Made by a program: the position numbers and the translations under genes. This document shows positions 33,544 to 40,559 of a DNA stretch of 52,041 nt, one piece after another (the first letter of the stretch is position 1; each line of letters opens with the position of its first letter). The notes under the pieces were generated by a model, which saw nothing but the letters and a program-made list of their open reading frames with translations, searched no databases and was not told the DNA's origin. Source of the DNA: Sulfurimonas sp. (lineage in GTDB: Bacteria; Campylobacterota; Campylobacteria; Campylobacterales; Sulfurimonadaceae); NCBI GenBank assembly GCA_027448805.1, contig DAIDMU010000072.1, forward strand, positions 1 to 52,041, in the 5' to 3' direction.

Positions 33544-35698
33544 CGTTAAAGTAGATTTAAAAAATAGAAGTGAAGAGTACTCATTTACAGAGGTTGCAAA
33601 ACAGGCAAACGGATCGGCTTGGTTAAAAAGCGGTGATACGGTTATTTTAGCAACGGTTGTTATAGATGAGACAGAGATAGTAAAAGATGATTTTCTCCCG
33701 TTAACAGTTCAGTATATTGAAAAAACGTATGCAGCGGGCAAAATTCCGGGCGGATTCTTTAAGCGCGAAACGAAGCCAAGTGATTTTGAAACTCTGACAT
33801 CTCGCATAGTTGACCGCTCGCTTCGTCCTCTGTTTCCAAAAGGATTTGGGTATCCAACGCAAATAACAATTATGACTTTCAGCGTTGATAAAGAGTCAGA
33901 TCTTCAGGTTTTAGCCCTAAATGCGGCTTCAGCGGCACTATTTGTAAGCAATATTGATATCAACACATCTGTATCAGCCGTAAGAGCCGCAAAAATTGAC
34001 GGAGAGTTGGTCCTAAATCCGACTTTATCAGAGCTTAACCGTTCTACGCTGGACCTTTATCTCTCTGGTACAAAAAATGATCTTCTTATGATTGAGATGA
34101 GAAGTATCGGAGGAGAAAAAGTTGACACCACTCTGATTGTGGATCCTATGATGGACCCTACGCTTAGCACTCCTGTTATAACAACTCATGTTTCAAATGC
34201 TGTCGGTGAGGATGAGTTAATAACTATTTTTGAAAAAACAGAGGAGCTTCTTTTTCTTAGCAATGCCAAGTATGAAGAAGCGTTTAGTGCATTTAAAAAA
34301 GAGACGATGGAGATAGAGTATAAAGCACATTTGCTAAATGAAGAGATGGTCAGATATGTACGCCAAAACCACTTTGCAGATATAAAATCCGCAATGAATC
34401 AGATGGCGAAATCTGAGCGCTCAACTGCACTTAGAACTCTTAGAAAAAAAATCATTCTTGAGCAAGAAGATTGGAATGAAGTGGAGCTTAAAGATGCAAT
34501 AGAAAATGTAAAAAAAGAGCAGGTAAGAGCTCAGATTTTAAATGAGAGAGTGCGAGCTGATGGAAGAGCATTAAATGAAGTAAGGCCAATATCTATAAGC
34601 ACAAACGTACTTCCAAGAGCTCACTCGTCATGTCTATTTACCCGCGGACAAACTCAGGCATTGGTGGTTCTTACAATGGGCGGACCAAAAGATGCGCAGA
34701 TGTTTGAAAACCTAACTGACAGCGGAGTGCAAAACGAGAACTTTATGGTTCACTACAACTTTCCGGGGTTTAGCGTGGGTGAAGCCTCTCCGATTATGGG
34801 AACAAAGAGAAGGGAGCTTGGTCACGGAAATTTGGCTAAAAGAGCGTTAGAGCCGATAGTTAACCTTGATGGGCAGACAGTTCGTATTGTTTCTGAAATT
34901 TTAGAGTCAAACGGCTCATCTTCAATGGCTACGGTTTGCGGTGGATATATGGCTCTGCGCGCTGCTGACATAGAGACAAGTGATGTTATCGCTGGTATTG
35001 CTATGGGTATGGTCAGTGAAGGAAGCAAATATGCGATACTTTCAGATATTATGGGACTTGAAGATCACGATGGGGATATGGATTTCAAAGTAACAGGCTC
35101 TAAAGAGGGCATTACTGCTATGCAGATGGATATAAAACTCGGCGGAATCAGTTTAAATATTTTAAAAGAGGCACTCTATCAGGCGAAAGAAGGCAGAGCC
35201 CAAATTATAGATGTTATGGTTGAAGCAGAGAAAAATATTGAGTTTAACGACGGCGTATTGCCTAGTACTGACTTCTTTCATATAGACCCGAGTTTTATCG
35301 GAGAGATTATAGGTCAGGCAGGCAAAACCATACGTGAAATAATTGAGAAGTTTGAAGTGGCTATTGATATTGATAAAAAAGACGGAAAAGTAAAAGTAAC
35401 AGGAAAGAGCAAGGGCGGCGTCAAATCTGCAAGAGACTATATTGAAGCTATCATAAACGCTCCAAAAGTTGCAAAAATCGAGTACAAAGTCGGCGATAAA
35501 TATAAAGGTGTAGTTAAAAAGATAGTTGATTTTGGGGCTTTTATAGAGCTTCCGGATGGAACAGACGGACTTATGCACATCTCTAAAATATCCGATCAAA
35601 GAGTAGAAAAAGTAAGCGATGTTTTAAAAGAGGGAGAAGAGATAAATGTTGAGATTTTAGAGTTTAAAGGCAACAAAATCTCACTAGGCCGCGCATAA
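33533..35698 (+). CDS. pnp: polyribonucleotide nucleotidyltransferase (PNPase)
   Basis: PNPase degrades RNA 3' to 5' by phosphorolysis as a trimer. The 721-residue protein has two RNase PH domains (YIEKTYAAGKIPGGFFKRETKPSDFETLTSRIVDRSLRPLFP; VRADGRALNEVRPIS ... TRGQTQALVVLTMG) flanking a helical domain. A KH domain (FIGEIIGQAGKTIREIIEKF) and an S1 domain (KYKGVVKKIVDFGAFIELPDGTDGLMHISKI) follow. The C-terminus ends right after S1, with no long acidic tail. The start overlaps the upstream phosphoribosyltransferase gene. Confidence 0.97.
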   Translation: MKYNVKVDLKNRSEEYSFTEVAKQANGSAWLKSGDTVILATVVIDETEIVKDDFLPLTVQYIEKTYAAGKIPGGFFKRETKPSDFETLTSRIVDRSLRPLFPKGFGYPTQITIMTFSVDKESDLQVLALNAASAALFVSNIDINTSVSAVRAAKIDGELVLNPTLSELNRSTLDLYLSGTKNDLLMIEMRSIGGEKVDTTLIVDPMMDPTLSTPVITTHVSNAVGEDELITIFEKTEELLFLSNAKYEEAFSAFKKETMEIEYKAHLLNEEMVRYVRQNHFADIKSAMNQMAKSERSTALRTLRKKIILEQEDWNEVELKDAIENVKKEQVRAQILNERVRADGRALNEVRPISISTNVLPRAHSSCLFTRGQTQALVVLTMGGPKDAQMFENLTDSGVQNENFMVHYNFPGFSVGEASPIMGTKRRELGHGNLAKRALEPIVNLDGQTVRIVSEILESNGSSSMATVCGGYMALRAADIETSDVIAGIAMGMVSEGSKYAILSDIMGLEDHDGDMDFKVTGSKEGITAMQMDIKLGGISLNILKEALYQAKEGRAQIIDVMVEAEKNIEFNDGVLPSTDFFHIDPSFIGEIIGQAGKTIREIIEKFEVAIDIDKKDGKVKVTGKSKGGVKSARDYIEAIINAPKVAKIEYKVGDKYKGVVKKIVDFGAFIELPDGTDGLMHISKISDQRVEKVSDVLKEGEEINVEILEFKGNKISLGRA

Positions 35699-35719
35699 AC
35701 TTTTTGCACCGCAATATCA

Positions 35720-35736
35720 GCTCTGTTATGCAGAGC
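35720..35736 (+). other. small perfect hairpin downstream of pnp
   Basis: GCTCTG pairs with CAGAGC around TTATG, 20 bases after the pnp stop. No T-tract follows, so it is at best a weak terminator or an RNA 3'-end stabiliser. It lies about 55 bases upstream of the atpE -10 box. Confidence 0.4.
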
Positions 35737-35789
35737 ACGCTTGTTAAATAAATTTATAAAACTTAAACTCTATTTTAGCACTTCTTATG

Positions 35790-35795
35790 TATAAT
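35790..35795 (+). promoter_or_regulatory. candidate -10 box of atpE
   Basis: TATAAT in a T-rich stretch (CTTCTTATG upstream). A transcript starting near 35802 would have a leader of about 105 bases containing two hairpins and the GGA ribosome binding site. Confidence 0.6.
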
Positions 35796-35816
35796 CCGCC
35801 ATCAAATTTTAGTAGG

Positions 35817-35863
35817 GAAATCTTTGCATTTATGCATAGATTGCCATATTCATTGGAATATGG
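35817..35863 (+). promoter_or_regulatory. two hairpins in the atpE 5' leader
   Basis: The first can form between AATCT and AGATT with an inner TGCAT/ATGCA pair. The second is a perfect 8-bp stem CCATATTC/GAATATGG around an ATTG loop (35844-35863), ending about 30 bases before the ribosome binding site. It may stabilise the mRNA or tune translation of this highly expressed subunit; function is inferred. Confidence 0.5.
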
Positions 35864-35907
35864 TTACGCTAGCCGAAAAAATTTGTAATAATTTTAAAGG
35901 AAATACT

Positions 35908-36234
35908 ATGAAAAAAATTCTTTTCTTAATGGTAGCATTCGCTGCTGCTTTATTTGCTGAAGACGCTGTTGCTGCTACTGATGTTGCTAACCAAACTCTT
36001 AAAGCTTACTCAATGATTGCTGCTGGTCTTGGATTAGGTCTTGCTGCACTAGGCGGAGCTATCGGTATGGGTCATACTGCTGCTGCAACTATCGCTGGTA
36101 CAGCTCGTAACCCAGGTTTAGGCGCTAAACTTATGACTACAATGTTCATTGCTCTTGCAATGATTGAAGCGCAAGTTATTTATGCACTGGTAATTGCTCT
36201 TATAGCACTTTACGCAAACCCATATTTAGGTTAA
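35908..36234 (+). CDS. atpE: ATP synthase F0 subunit c
   Basis: Subunit c forms the proton-driven rotor ring of F-type ATP synthase. From the ATG behind AAAGGA the protein is 108 residues; the ORF track's start is 28 codons too early. It begins with a signal-like hydrophobic segment (KKILFLMVAFAAALFA) before the mature protein, as in other Campylobacterota. Helix 1 is glycine-rich (AAGLGLGLAALGGAIGMG), the polar loop is ARNPG, and helix 2 carries the ion-binding Glu87 in ALAMIEAQVIY. The residue after Glu is Ala rather than the Ser usual in sodium-binding rings, which favours protons. It stands alone, without other atp genes nearby, and is closed by a strong terminator. Confidence 0.95.
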   Translation: MKKILFLMVAFAAALFAEDAVAATDVANQTLKAYSMIAAGLGLGLAALGGAIGMGHTAAATIAGTARNPGLGAKLMTTMFIALAMIEAQVIYALVIALIALYANPYLG

Positions 36235-36248
36235 TCAACTTAAATATT

Positions 36249-36268
36249 AAAACGCCTTAGGGCGTTTT
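36249..36268 (+). terminator. rho-independent terminator of atpE
   Basis: AAAACGCC pairs with GGCGTTTT around TTAG, giving an 8-bp stem whose 3' arm ends in four T. It lies 15 bases after the atpE stop and 20 bases before tRNA-Leu. Confidence 0.85.
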
Positions 36269-36287
36269 AAACCTCTCTTCTCTATAT

Positions 36288-36372
36288 GCGACCGTGGTGG
36301 AACGGTAGACACACTACCTTGAGGTGGTAGCGCCCTACGGGTGTGGGAGTTCAAATCTCCCCGGTCGCACCA
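36288..36372 (+). tRNA. tRNA-Leu(GAG)
   Basis: The 85-base gene has acceptor arms GCGACCG/CGGTCGC, a D-arm region GTGGTGGAACGGTAGACAC, an anticodon stem CTACC/GGTAG with loop TTGAGGT (anticodon GAG, reading CUC and CUU), a long variable arm (CGCCCTACGGGTG) as expected for leucine, and a T-arm GGGAGTTCAAATCTCCC. CCA is encoded in the DNA. It lies just after the atpE terminator, so it needs its own promoter in a 20-base gap or depends on readthrough. Confidence 0.95.
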
Positions 36373-36554
36373 TTATTTTAAATGTAAAAATCCCCTTTTA
36401 AATTTTAACTCTCTTTTATATTATTATGTGTACTATTGTTTTGAAATATTTTTAAACTTCCGTTTTAAAAGCTTTAATTCTCTAATGAGACCAAAACCAG
36501 CTTTTATATCTATAGTAGTATATGTATATCATATAGCAAATAAAAAGGATTCTT

Positions 36555-36884
36555 ATGAAAAAAGTTGTTTTTAAAATATTATGTGTTGCATCGCTCATCG
36601 CTATGCCATCTGTTGTTTTTGCTCAAAACGGTGAGCAAAATAATGAAAGTAACGGTGAAAAAATAAAAGCGGAAAAACGCCAAGATGGGGATAATAGAGC
36701 TGAAAAAAAAGTAAAAAAAGAGAAGCATAAGGCTGAGGAAGGGCAAGACGAATCTGAAAAGAAGGCAAAAAAAGAGAAGGATAAATCAGAAAAAAAAGAT
36801 TCTAAGGTAAAAAAAGAGAAAAAGAGTTCTGAGAAGAAAGAGCGCAAAAATAAAAAAGAGGAAGAAGATAGCTCTGAAGAGTAG
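36555..36884 (+). CDS. small exported Lys/Glu-rich low-complexity protein
   Basis: The 109-residue protein has a clear signal peptide (KKVVFKILCVASLIAMPSVVFA, cleavage before QNGEQ). The mature 87 residues are almost entirely Lys, Glu, Asp, Ser, Asn and Gln, with repeated KKxKKEK and SEKK blocks and a final acidic EEEDSSEE. No cysteine or hydrophobic core remains after processing, so it is likely disordered. AAGG lies before the ATG. I do not recognise a family. It could coat the envelope or bind polyanions or metals; this is speculation. It is monocistronic with an inverted repeat after the stop. Confidence 0.7.
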   Translation: MKKVVFKILCVASLIAMPSVVFAQNGEQNNESNGEKIKAEKRQDGDNRAEKKVKKEKHKAEEGQDESEKKAKKEKDKSEKKDSKVKKEKKSSEKKERKNKKEEEDSSEE

Positions 36885-36890
36885 TAGTCT

Positions 36891-36918
36891 GTTGCAGAGC
36901 ATATATTATCTCTGCAAC
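36891..36918 (+). terminator. hairpin after the Lys/Glu-rich protein gene
   Basis: GTTGCAGAG pairs with CTCTGCAAC (9 bp) around a 10-base AT loop, six bases after the stop. No good T-tract follows, so termination is plausible but not certain. The rest of the spacer to 37059 holds nothing I can identify. Confidence 0.5.
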
Positions 36919-37059
36919 TATTAATCTATATAGAAAATAAAAATTGAATCCTGCTCTGCTTTCATATAGCCTCTCTTCTCTACATGTAAACGGAGGTCTT
37001 TTCCATTTTGTTTGACTTTTTTTGAAGCGCTTCTCATATCAAACATATTACAAGAGATA

Positions 37060-37416
37060 TTATTTTATAATCGTAATACAGTCCTCGCCTTTTGGCACCA
37101 AACATAAAAAACTATACGCTTCATCACCGATTGTTTTATAGCTGTGGGAAAGACCTGCCGGAATCAATAAAACATCGCCTGCTTTTGCTTCAAAAGTTTC
37201 ATCTCCGATTTGCACAAGCGCGTGACCTGATAAAACATACTGCTCATGTTCGATGCTGTTTGTATGAAGCGGCATATGCCCGCCTGCTTCTATTATAAAG
37301 TTTCTCATTGCAAAATTTGGTGACTCATCAGGGGATAAAAGCATCTTCATGGATACGCCTTTTCCCGCCTTTTGAGGCATTGCTTCGATAGAATTAATTT
37401 GTTTGTGTAGGTACAT
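37060..37416 (-). CDS. cupin-domain protein
   Basis: The 118-residue protein is a single small beta-barrel cupin. Metal ligands follow the family pattern: GGHMPLHTNSIEHEQYVLSG (motif 1, His-x(n)-His-x-Glu) and AGDVLLIPAGLSHSYKT (motif 2 His), so a divalent metal site is likely. Such proteins may be dioxygenases, isomerases or regulators; no substrate can be named. GGGAG precedes the ATG. It is divergent from cysK, sharing an 80-base promoter region. Confidence 0.8.
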   Translation of the reverse strand: MYLHKQINSIEAMPQKAGKGVSMKMLLSPDESPNFAMRNFIIEAGGHMPLHTNSIEHEQYVLSGHALVQIGDETFEAKAGDVLLIPAGLSHSYKTIGDEAYSFLCLVPKGEDCITIIK

Positions 37417-37496
37417 AATAGCTCCCTATTATAAATTTTTTGGTAGCATATCATAAAAATGTTTTAGAGTTACCCTTATTATTTTGGAGATAATTT

Positions 37497-38420
37497 ATGA
37501 AAATAGCAAAAAATATAACCGAACTAATCGGAAATACTCCCATAGTCAGACTAAATAAAGCTTCAGAGCGCTGTGGCGCAAATATTATCGCCAAATGCGA
37601 GTTTATGAACCCTACAAGTTCTGTTAAAGACAGAATCGGGTTTAATATGATAAGACGTGCAATCGAGGCTGGCCAAATCATTGATGGAACTACCGTAATA
37701 GAGCCGACAAGTGGAAATACCGGGATAGCGCTTGCTGCAAATTGCGCCGCCCTTAATATAAAACTGATTTTAACAATGCCAGAATCAATGAGCATGGAGA
37801 GAAGAAAGCTATTAAAGGCGTTTGGGGCCGAGCTTGTACTCACTCCTGCCGCGCTTGGAATGAGCGGGGCAATTGCGAAAGCGGATGAACTAAAGAGTGA
37901 AATTCAAAACTCGATAGTCTTGCAGCAGTTTAAAAATCCGTCAAATCCTGAGATTCATGAACTTACTACAGCACAGGAGATATTGCGAGATACTGATAAA
38001 AAAGTTGACGCCTTTATTGCCGCAGTTGGGACTGGCGGAACACTAACCGGAACTTCAAAGGTGTTAAAGAGAGAGATAAAAAATATTGCAATATTCGCGG
38101 TTGAGCCGCTTAGCTCGGCAGTTCTCTCAGGAGAGTGCGCCGGTGGGCACGCAATTCAGGGAATAGGTGCAGGATTTATTCCAGACACCTTAGATGTTAC
38201 GGTTTATGGTGAAGTTGTAAAAGTTAGTAATGAAGATGCAATTAACACCGCAAAAATGTTAGCAAGGGAGGAGGGCCTGCTTGTCGGTATATCTGCTGGC
38301 GCGAATGTATTTGCAACGATGCAAATTGCCTCACGAGAGGAGTTCAAAGGCAAAACGCTTCTTACTATTCTTTGCGACACTGGTGAGAGATATTTGAGCA
38401 CAGAGCTTTTTAGTGAATAA
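37497..38420 (+). CDS. cysK: cysteine synthase (O-acetylserine sulfhydrylase)
   Basis: CysK makes cysteine from O-acetylserine and sulfide with pyridoxal phosphate. The 307-residue protein has the PLP-lysine motif NPTSSVKDRIGFNMI (Lys near residue 44), the substrate loop EPTSGNTGIALA, and the glycine loop AVGTGGTLTGTSKVL that holds the PLP phosphate. Length and motifs fit CysK/CysM; A versus B type is not certain. GGAG precedes the ATG. The end overlaps the following aminotransferase-like gene by eight bases. Confidence 0.93.
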   Translation: MKIAKNITELIGNTPIVRLNKASERCGANIIAKCEFMNPTSSVKDRIGFNMIRRAIEAGQIIDGTTVIEPTSGNTGIALAANCAALNIKLILTMPESMSMERRKLLKAFGAELVLTPAALGMSGAIAKADELKSEIQNSIVLQQFKNPSNPEIHELTTAQEILRDTDKKVDAFIAAVGTGGTLTGTSKVLKREIKNIAIFAVEPLSSAVLSGECAGGHAIQGIGAGFIPDTLDVTVYGEVVKVSNEDAINTAKMLAREEGLLVGISAGANVFATMQIASREEFKGKTLLTILCDTGERYLSTELFSE

Positions 38421-39012
38421 AACTTTTTTGGAAACCATCAAAGCAGCAGATGGGGAGCTTTTTCATATCTCTTTTCATCAAGAGCGATATGAGAGTGTTT
38501 TAAAAAAGTTTGGCGTGCAAGATGTGGAAAATTTAGAGCAATTTATAAAACCGCCGGAAATCGGTCTATATAGATGCCGCCTAACGTATGATTTGTCAAA
38601 AGGACCGCACAGGATAGATGTGACATATCATGAATACAAAAAAAGAGATATAAGCTCCCTAAAGCTTGTTTATGACAATGAAATAGAGTACGCCTTAAAA
38701 TCTGTATGTAGAGATAGACTGGATGCTCTGTATGACCAAAGAGGCGAATGCGATGATGTTTTAATTGTAAAAAACTCTCTTGTAACAGACACAACCATAG
38801 CAAATATAGCTTTTTTTGATTCAAAGAGATGGCTAACTCCTGCTTTCCCGCTGCTAAAGGGGACAACCAGAGAGAGGCTGATTAGAGATGGAAAAATATT
38901 TGAAGCCGATATAGCTGTAAAAGATTTAAAAAAATTTTCTAAAATTGCTCTTATGAATGCTATGGTAGATTTTGATATAATTACGCAAAACACAAAGGAT
39001 TTTTTTTGCTAG
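38413..39012 (+). CDS. class IV aminotransferase fold protein, PabC-like
   Basis: The 199-residue protein begins with GTG overlapping the cysK stop. It resembles a shortened class IV PLP enzyme such as aminodeoxychorismate lyase: ELFHISFHQERYESVLKKFG at the N-terminus, the expected PLP-binding Lys region (LKLVYDNEIEYALKSVCR), GECDDVLIVKNSLVTDTTIANIAFFDSKRWLTPAFPLLKGTTRERLI (family core) and a final NAMVDFDII. PabC would make 4-aminobenzoate for folate. The shorter length (family usually 260-280) and lack of an N-terminal domain make the activity uncertain. Confidence 0.75.
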   Translation: MNKTFLETIKAADGELFHISFHQERYESVLKKFGVQDVENLEQFIKPPEIGLYRCRLTYDLSKGPHRIDVTYHEYKKRDISSLKLVYDNEIEYALKSVCRDRLDALYDQRGECDDVLIVKNSLVTDTTIANIAFFDSKRWLTPAFPLLKGTTRERLIRDGKIFEADIAVKDLKKFSKIALMNAMVDFDIITQNTKDFFC

Positions 39013-39464
39013 ATAATGTGATAGAAGATAAAAATTTTGCAAAAGTGATGCAAAAAAATATACAAAATTTGATAATTTATCTATTTGAAAAAGATGAGCA
39101 TTTTGGTGTTCTTTGCAAGATAGATCAGATAACATTTGAGCCCCCGCTTCCAAAAGAGATAAGCTCAGAGTTTAGGTCAATGACCCTTTTCTTTTTGGCA
39201 GGATACACATTTGACACTGCTGCTATTTTAGATGATAATTTAGTATTTGAGGCTGGATTTGGAACAGATAATTTTGGCAGCATTGTCACTGTTCCGCTTT
39301 TAGGCATAGTACAGATAATCATAGATGAAACACCGCTGCTTATAAATTTGGCAAATTATAAAAAAGTGAAAAAAACGGTTAAAAAGGTTGATAACGGAGG
39401 AGTTGAAAATTCAATGGCCTCTTTTCTGTCAAATCCTGAAAACTCAAAATTTTTTAAAAAATAG
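39006..39464 (+). CDS. conserved-looking protein of unknown function
   Basis: The 152-residue protein starts with TTG, supported by AAAGGA six bases upstream, and overlaps the previous gene by seven bases. It begins with a charged helix, then KEISSEFRSMTLFFLAGYTFDTAAILDDNLVFEAGFGTDNFGSIVTVPLLGIVQIIIDETPLLINLANY, which reads as alternating beta strands. It ends Lys-rich. There is no signal peptide. I do not recognise a family; the coupling to a PabC-like gene and cysK suggests a shared transcript but says little about function. The gene ends before a hairpin facing the convergent LysR gene. Confidence 0.65.
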   Translation: MLDNVIEDKNFAKVMQKNIQNLIIYLFEKDEHFGVLCKIDQITFEPPLPKEISSEFRSMTLFFLAGYTFDTAAILDDNLVFEAGFGTDNFGSIVTVPLLGIVQIIIDETPLLINLANYKKVKKTVKKVDNGGVENSMASFLSNPENSKFFKK

Positions 39465-39479
39465 ACTTTTTGCAGAGTG

Positions 39480-39502
39480 TCTTGTGAGATTGACTCACAA
39501 GA
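39480..39502. terminator. hairpin between convergent genes
   Basis: TCTTGTGAG pairs with CTCACAAGA (9 bp) around ATTGA, between the unknown gene ending at 39464 and the LysR gene ending at 39521. It could stop transcription from either side, although the T-tracts are modest. Confidence 0.6.
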
Positions 39503-39520
39503 TTGTTAAAGTTGTTCGAT

Positions 39521-40423
39521 TTATACTTTGTTTAGGGATAGTAAAAAGTTTACAACATTGTCAACAAAAGCGTCATGTTTTCTATCTTTTAGGTAGGCTA
39601 TATAGAAGTGTCTCTCAATCTTATAATTTTTAAGTCTTGCTTCAAAAAGCTTGCCTTCAGCAAGTTCAGCGGCAATTACATGTTTTGACATAACGGAGAC
39701 AATAGGTCTCTCGCTGTGTGGATCTGCATGTAAAATAGACTCTTTAATTGCGGTCGGGCTTCCTAAAATACCGAGCACGCTGAAGTTATTACACTGAACT
39801 CCCATCTCTTCAAAAACTTCGCTTGTAAGCTTTCTCGTATGTGAGTGCTCATCACGGCATATCCAGTCAAAATCAAGCAAATCATCGGCAGTCAAATGTT
39901 TTTTCAATGGCTGATTTGAAAACACCACAAGCTCATCTAAAACCCACTCTCTATACACAATACCGTCTCTAAAAACAGGAGATTCAATAAGGGCAACGTC
40001 TATTTTTTTATCTTCTAGCTGGTCTATAATTTCGCACGAGAGAGCGACATTCATATATACGTTATTGTTAATTCTTTTTTTAATTTCACTAAGATAGTTT
40101 GGTAAAACATAGTTTCCTATTGCATTTGATGAACCCATAATAAAAGTGAAATCTTTATTGATAATTTTTAAAACCTCTTTTTCACTATTTGCTATTGCTT
40201 TTTCAAGTCTAGAAGCGATTCTAAAAAGATCTTCACCCTCTTTTGTCAACAAAATACCGTTCTTGTTTCTATCAACTATTTTCGTATCAAGATAATCTTC
40301 AATAAATTTTATTTGCTGTGTAACCGCCGGTTGCGAAATGCCTAATTTTGCTGATGCCTTAGAAAAACTCTTCTCTTTTATGACCATCAAAAAAGTCTGT
40401 AACTTTGCAAAATCTTTTAACAT
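39521..40423 (-). CDS. LysR-family transcriptional regulator
   Basis: The 300-residue protein has an N-terminal winged helix-turn-helix (FAKLQTFLMVIKEKSFSKASAKLGISQPAVTQQIKFIEDYLDTKIVDRN) and a C-terminal periplasmic-binding-like effector domain (residues 90-300). LysR proteins usually regulate a divergent gene. Here that would be the uvrD-like gene, about 130 bases away, which is an unusual target. The effector is unknown; the nearby cysK is a weak hint at sulfur or amino acid metabolism. Confidence 0.92.
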   Translation of the reverse strand: MLKDFAKLQTFLMVIKEKSFSKASAKLGISQPAVTQQIKFIEDYLDTKIVDRNKNGILLTKEGEDLFRIASRLEKAIANSEKEVLKIINKDFTFIMGSSNAIGNYVLPNYLSEIKKRINNNVYMNVALSCEIIDQLEDKKIDVALIESPVFRDGIVYREWVLDELVVFSNQPLKKHLTADDLLDFDWICRDEHSHTRKLTSEVFEEMGVQCNNFSVLGILGSPTAIKESILHADPHSERPIVSVMSKHVIAAELAEGKLFEARLKNYKIERHFYIAYLKDRKHDAFVDNVVNFLLSLNKV

Positions 40424-40514
40424 AATAATTCCTATAAGTTTAGATAATAGGCAAAAGTATAACTCATTATTATAATTAATGCAATAGTTTCGTAATAATT
40501 TATATCTTTTTGGC

Positions 40515-40520
40515 TATAAT
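40515..40520 (+). promoter_or_regulatory. candidate -10 box of uvrD
   Basis: GGCTATAATAAATC contains TATAAT. Transcription starting near 40527 would give a short leader of about 30 bases and would exclude any upstream ATG, which matters for the start-codon problem of uvrD. Confidence 0.55.
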
Positions 40521-40559
40521 AAATCAAATCAATAATAATAGCGGCAAGGTACGGAAAAA

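Noticed and set aside
35720-35736. Intrinsic terminator of pnp
   Set aside because: The hairpin is good but no T-tract follows, so it is listed only as a hairpin.
36341-36574. 77-residue ORF starting in the tRNA-Leu
   Set aside because: It begins inside the tRNA 3' half and overlaps the better-supported start of the exported Lys/Glu-rich protein.
36623-36847. Phe/Ser-rich minus-strand ORF
   Set aside because: It is the complement of the Lys/Glu-rich codons of the exported protein gene and arises from its low complexity.
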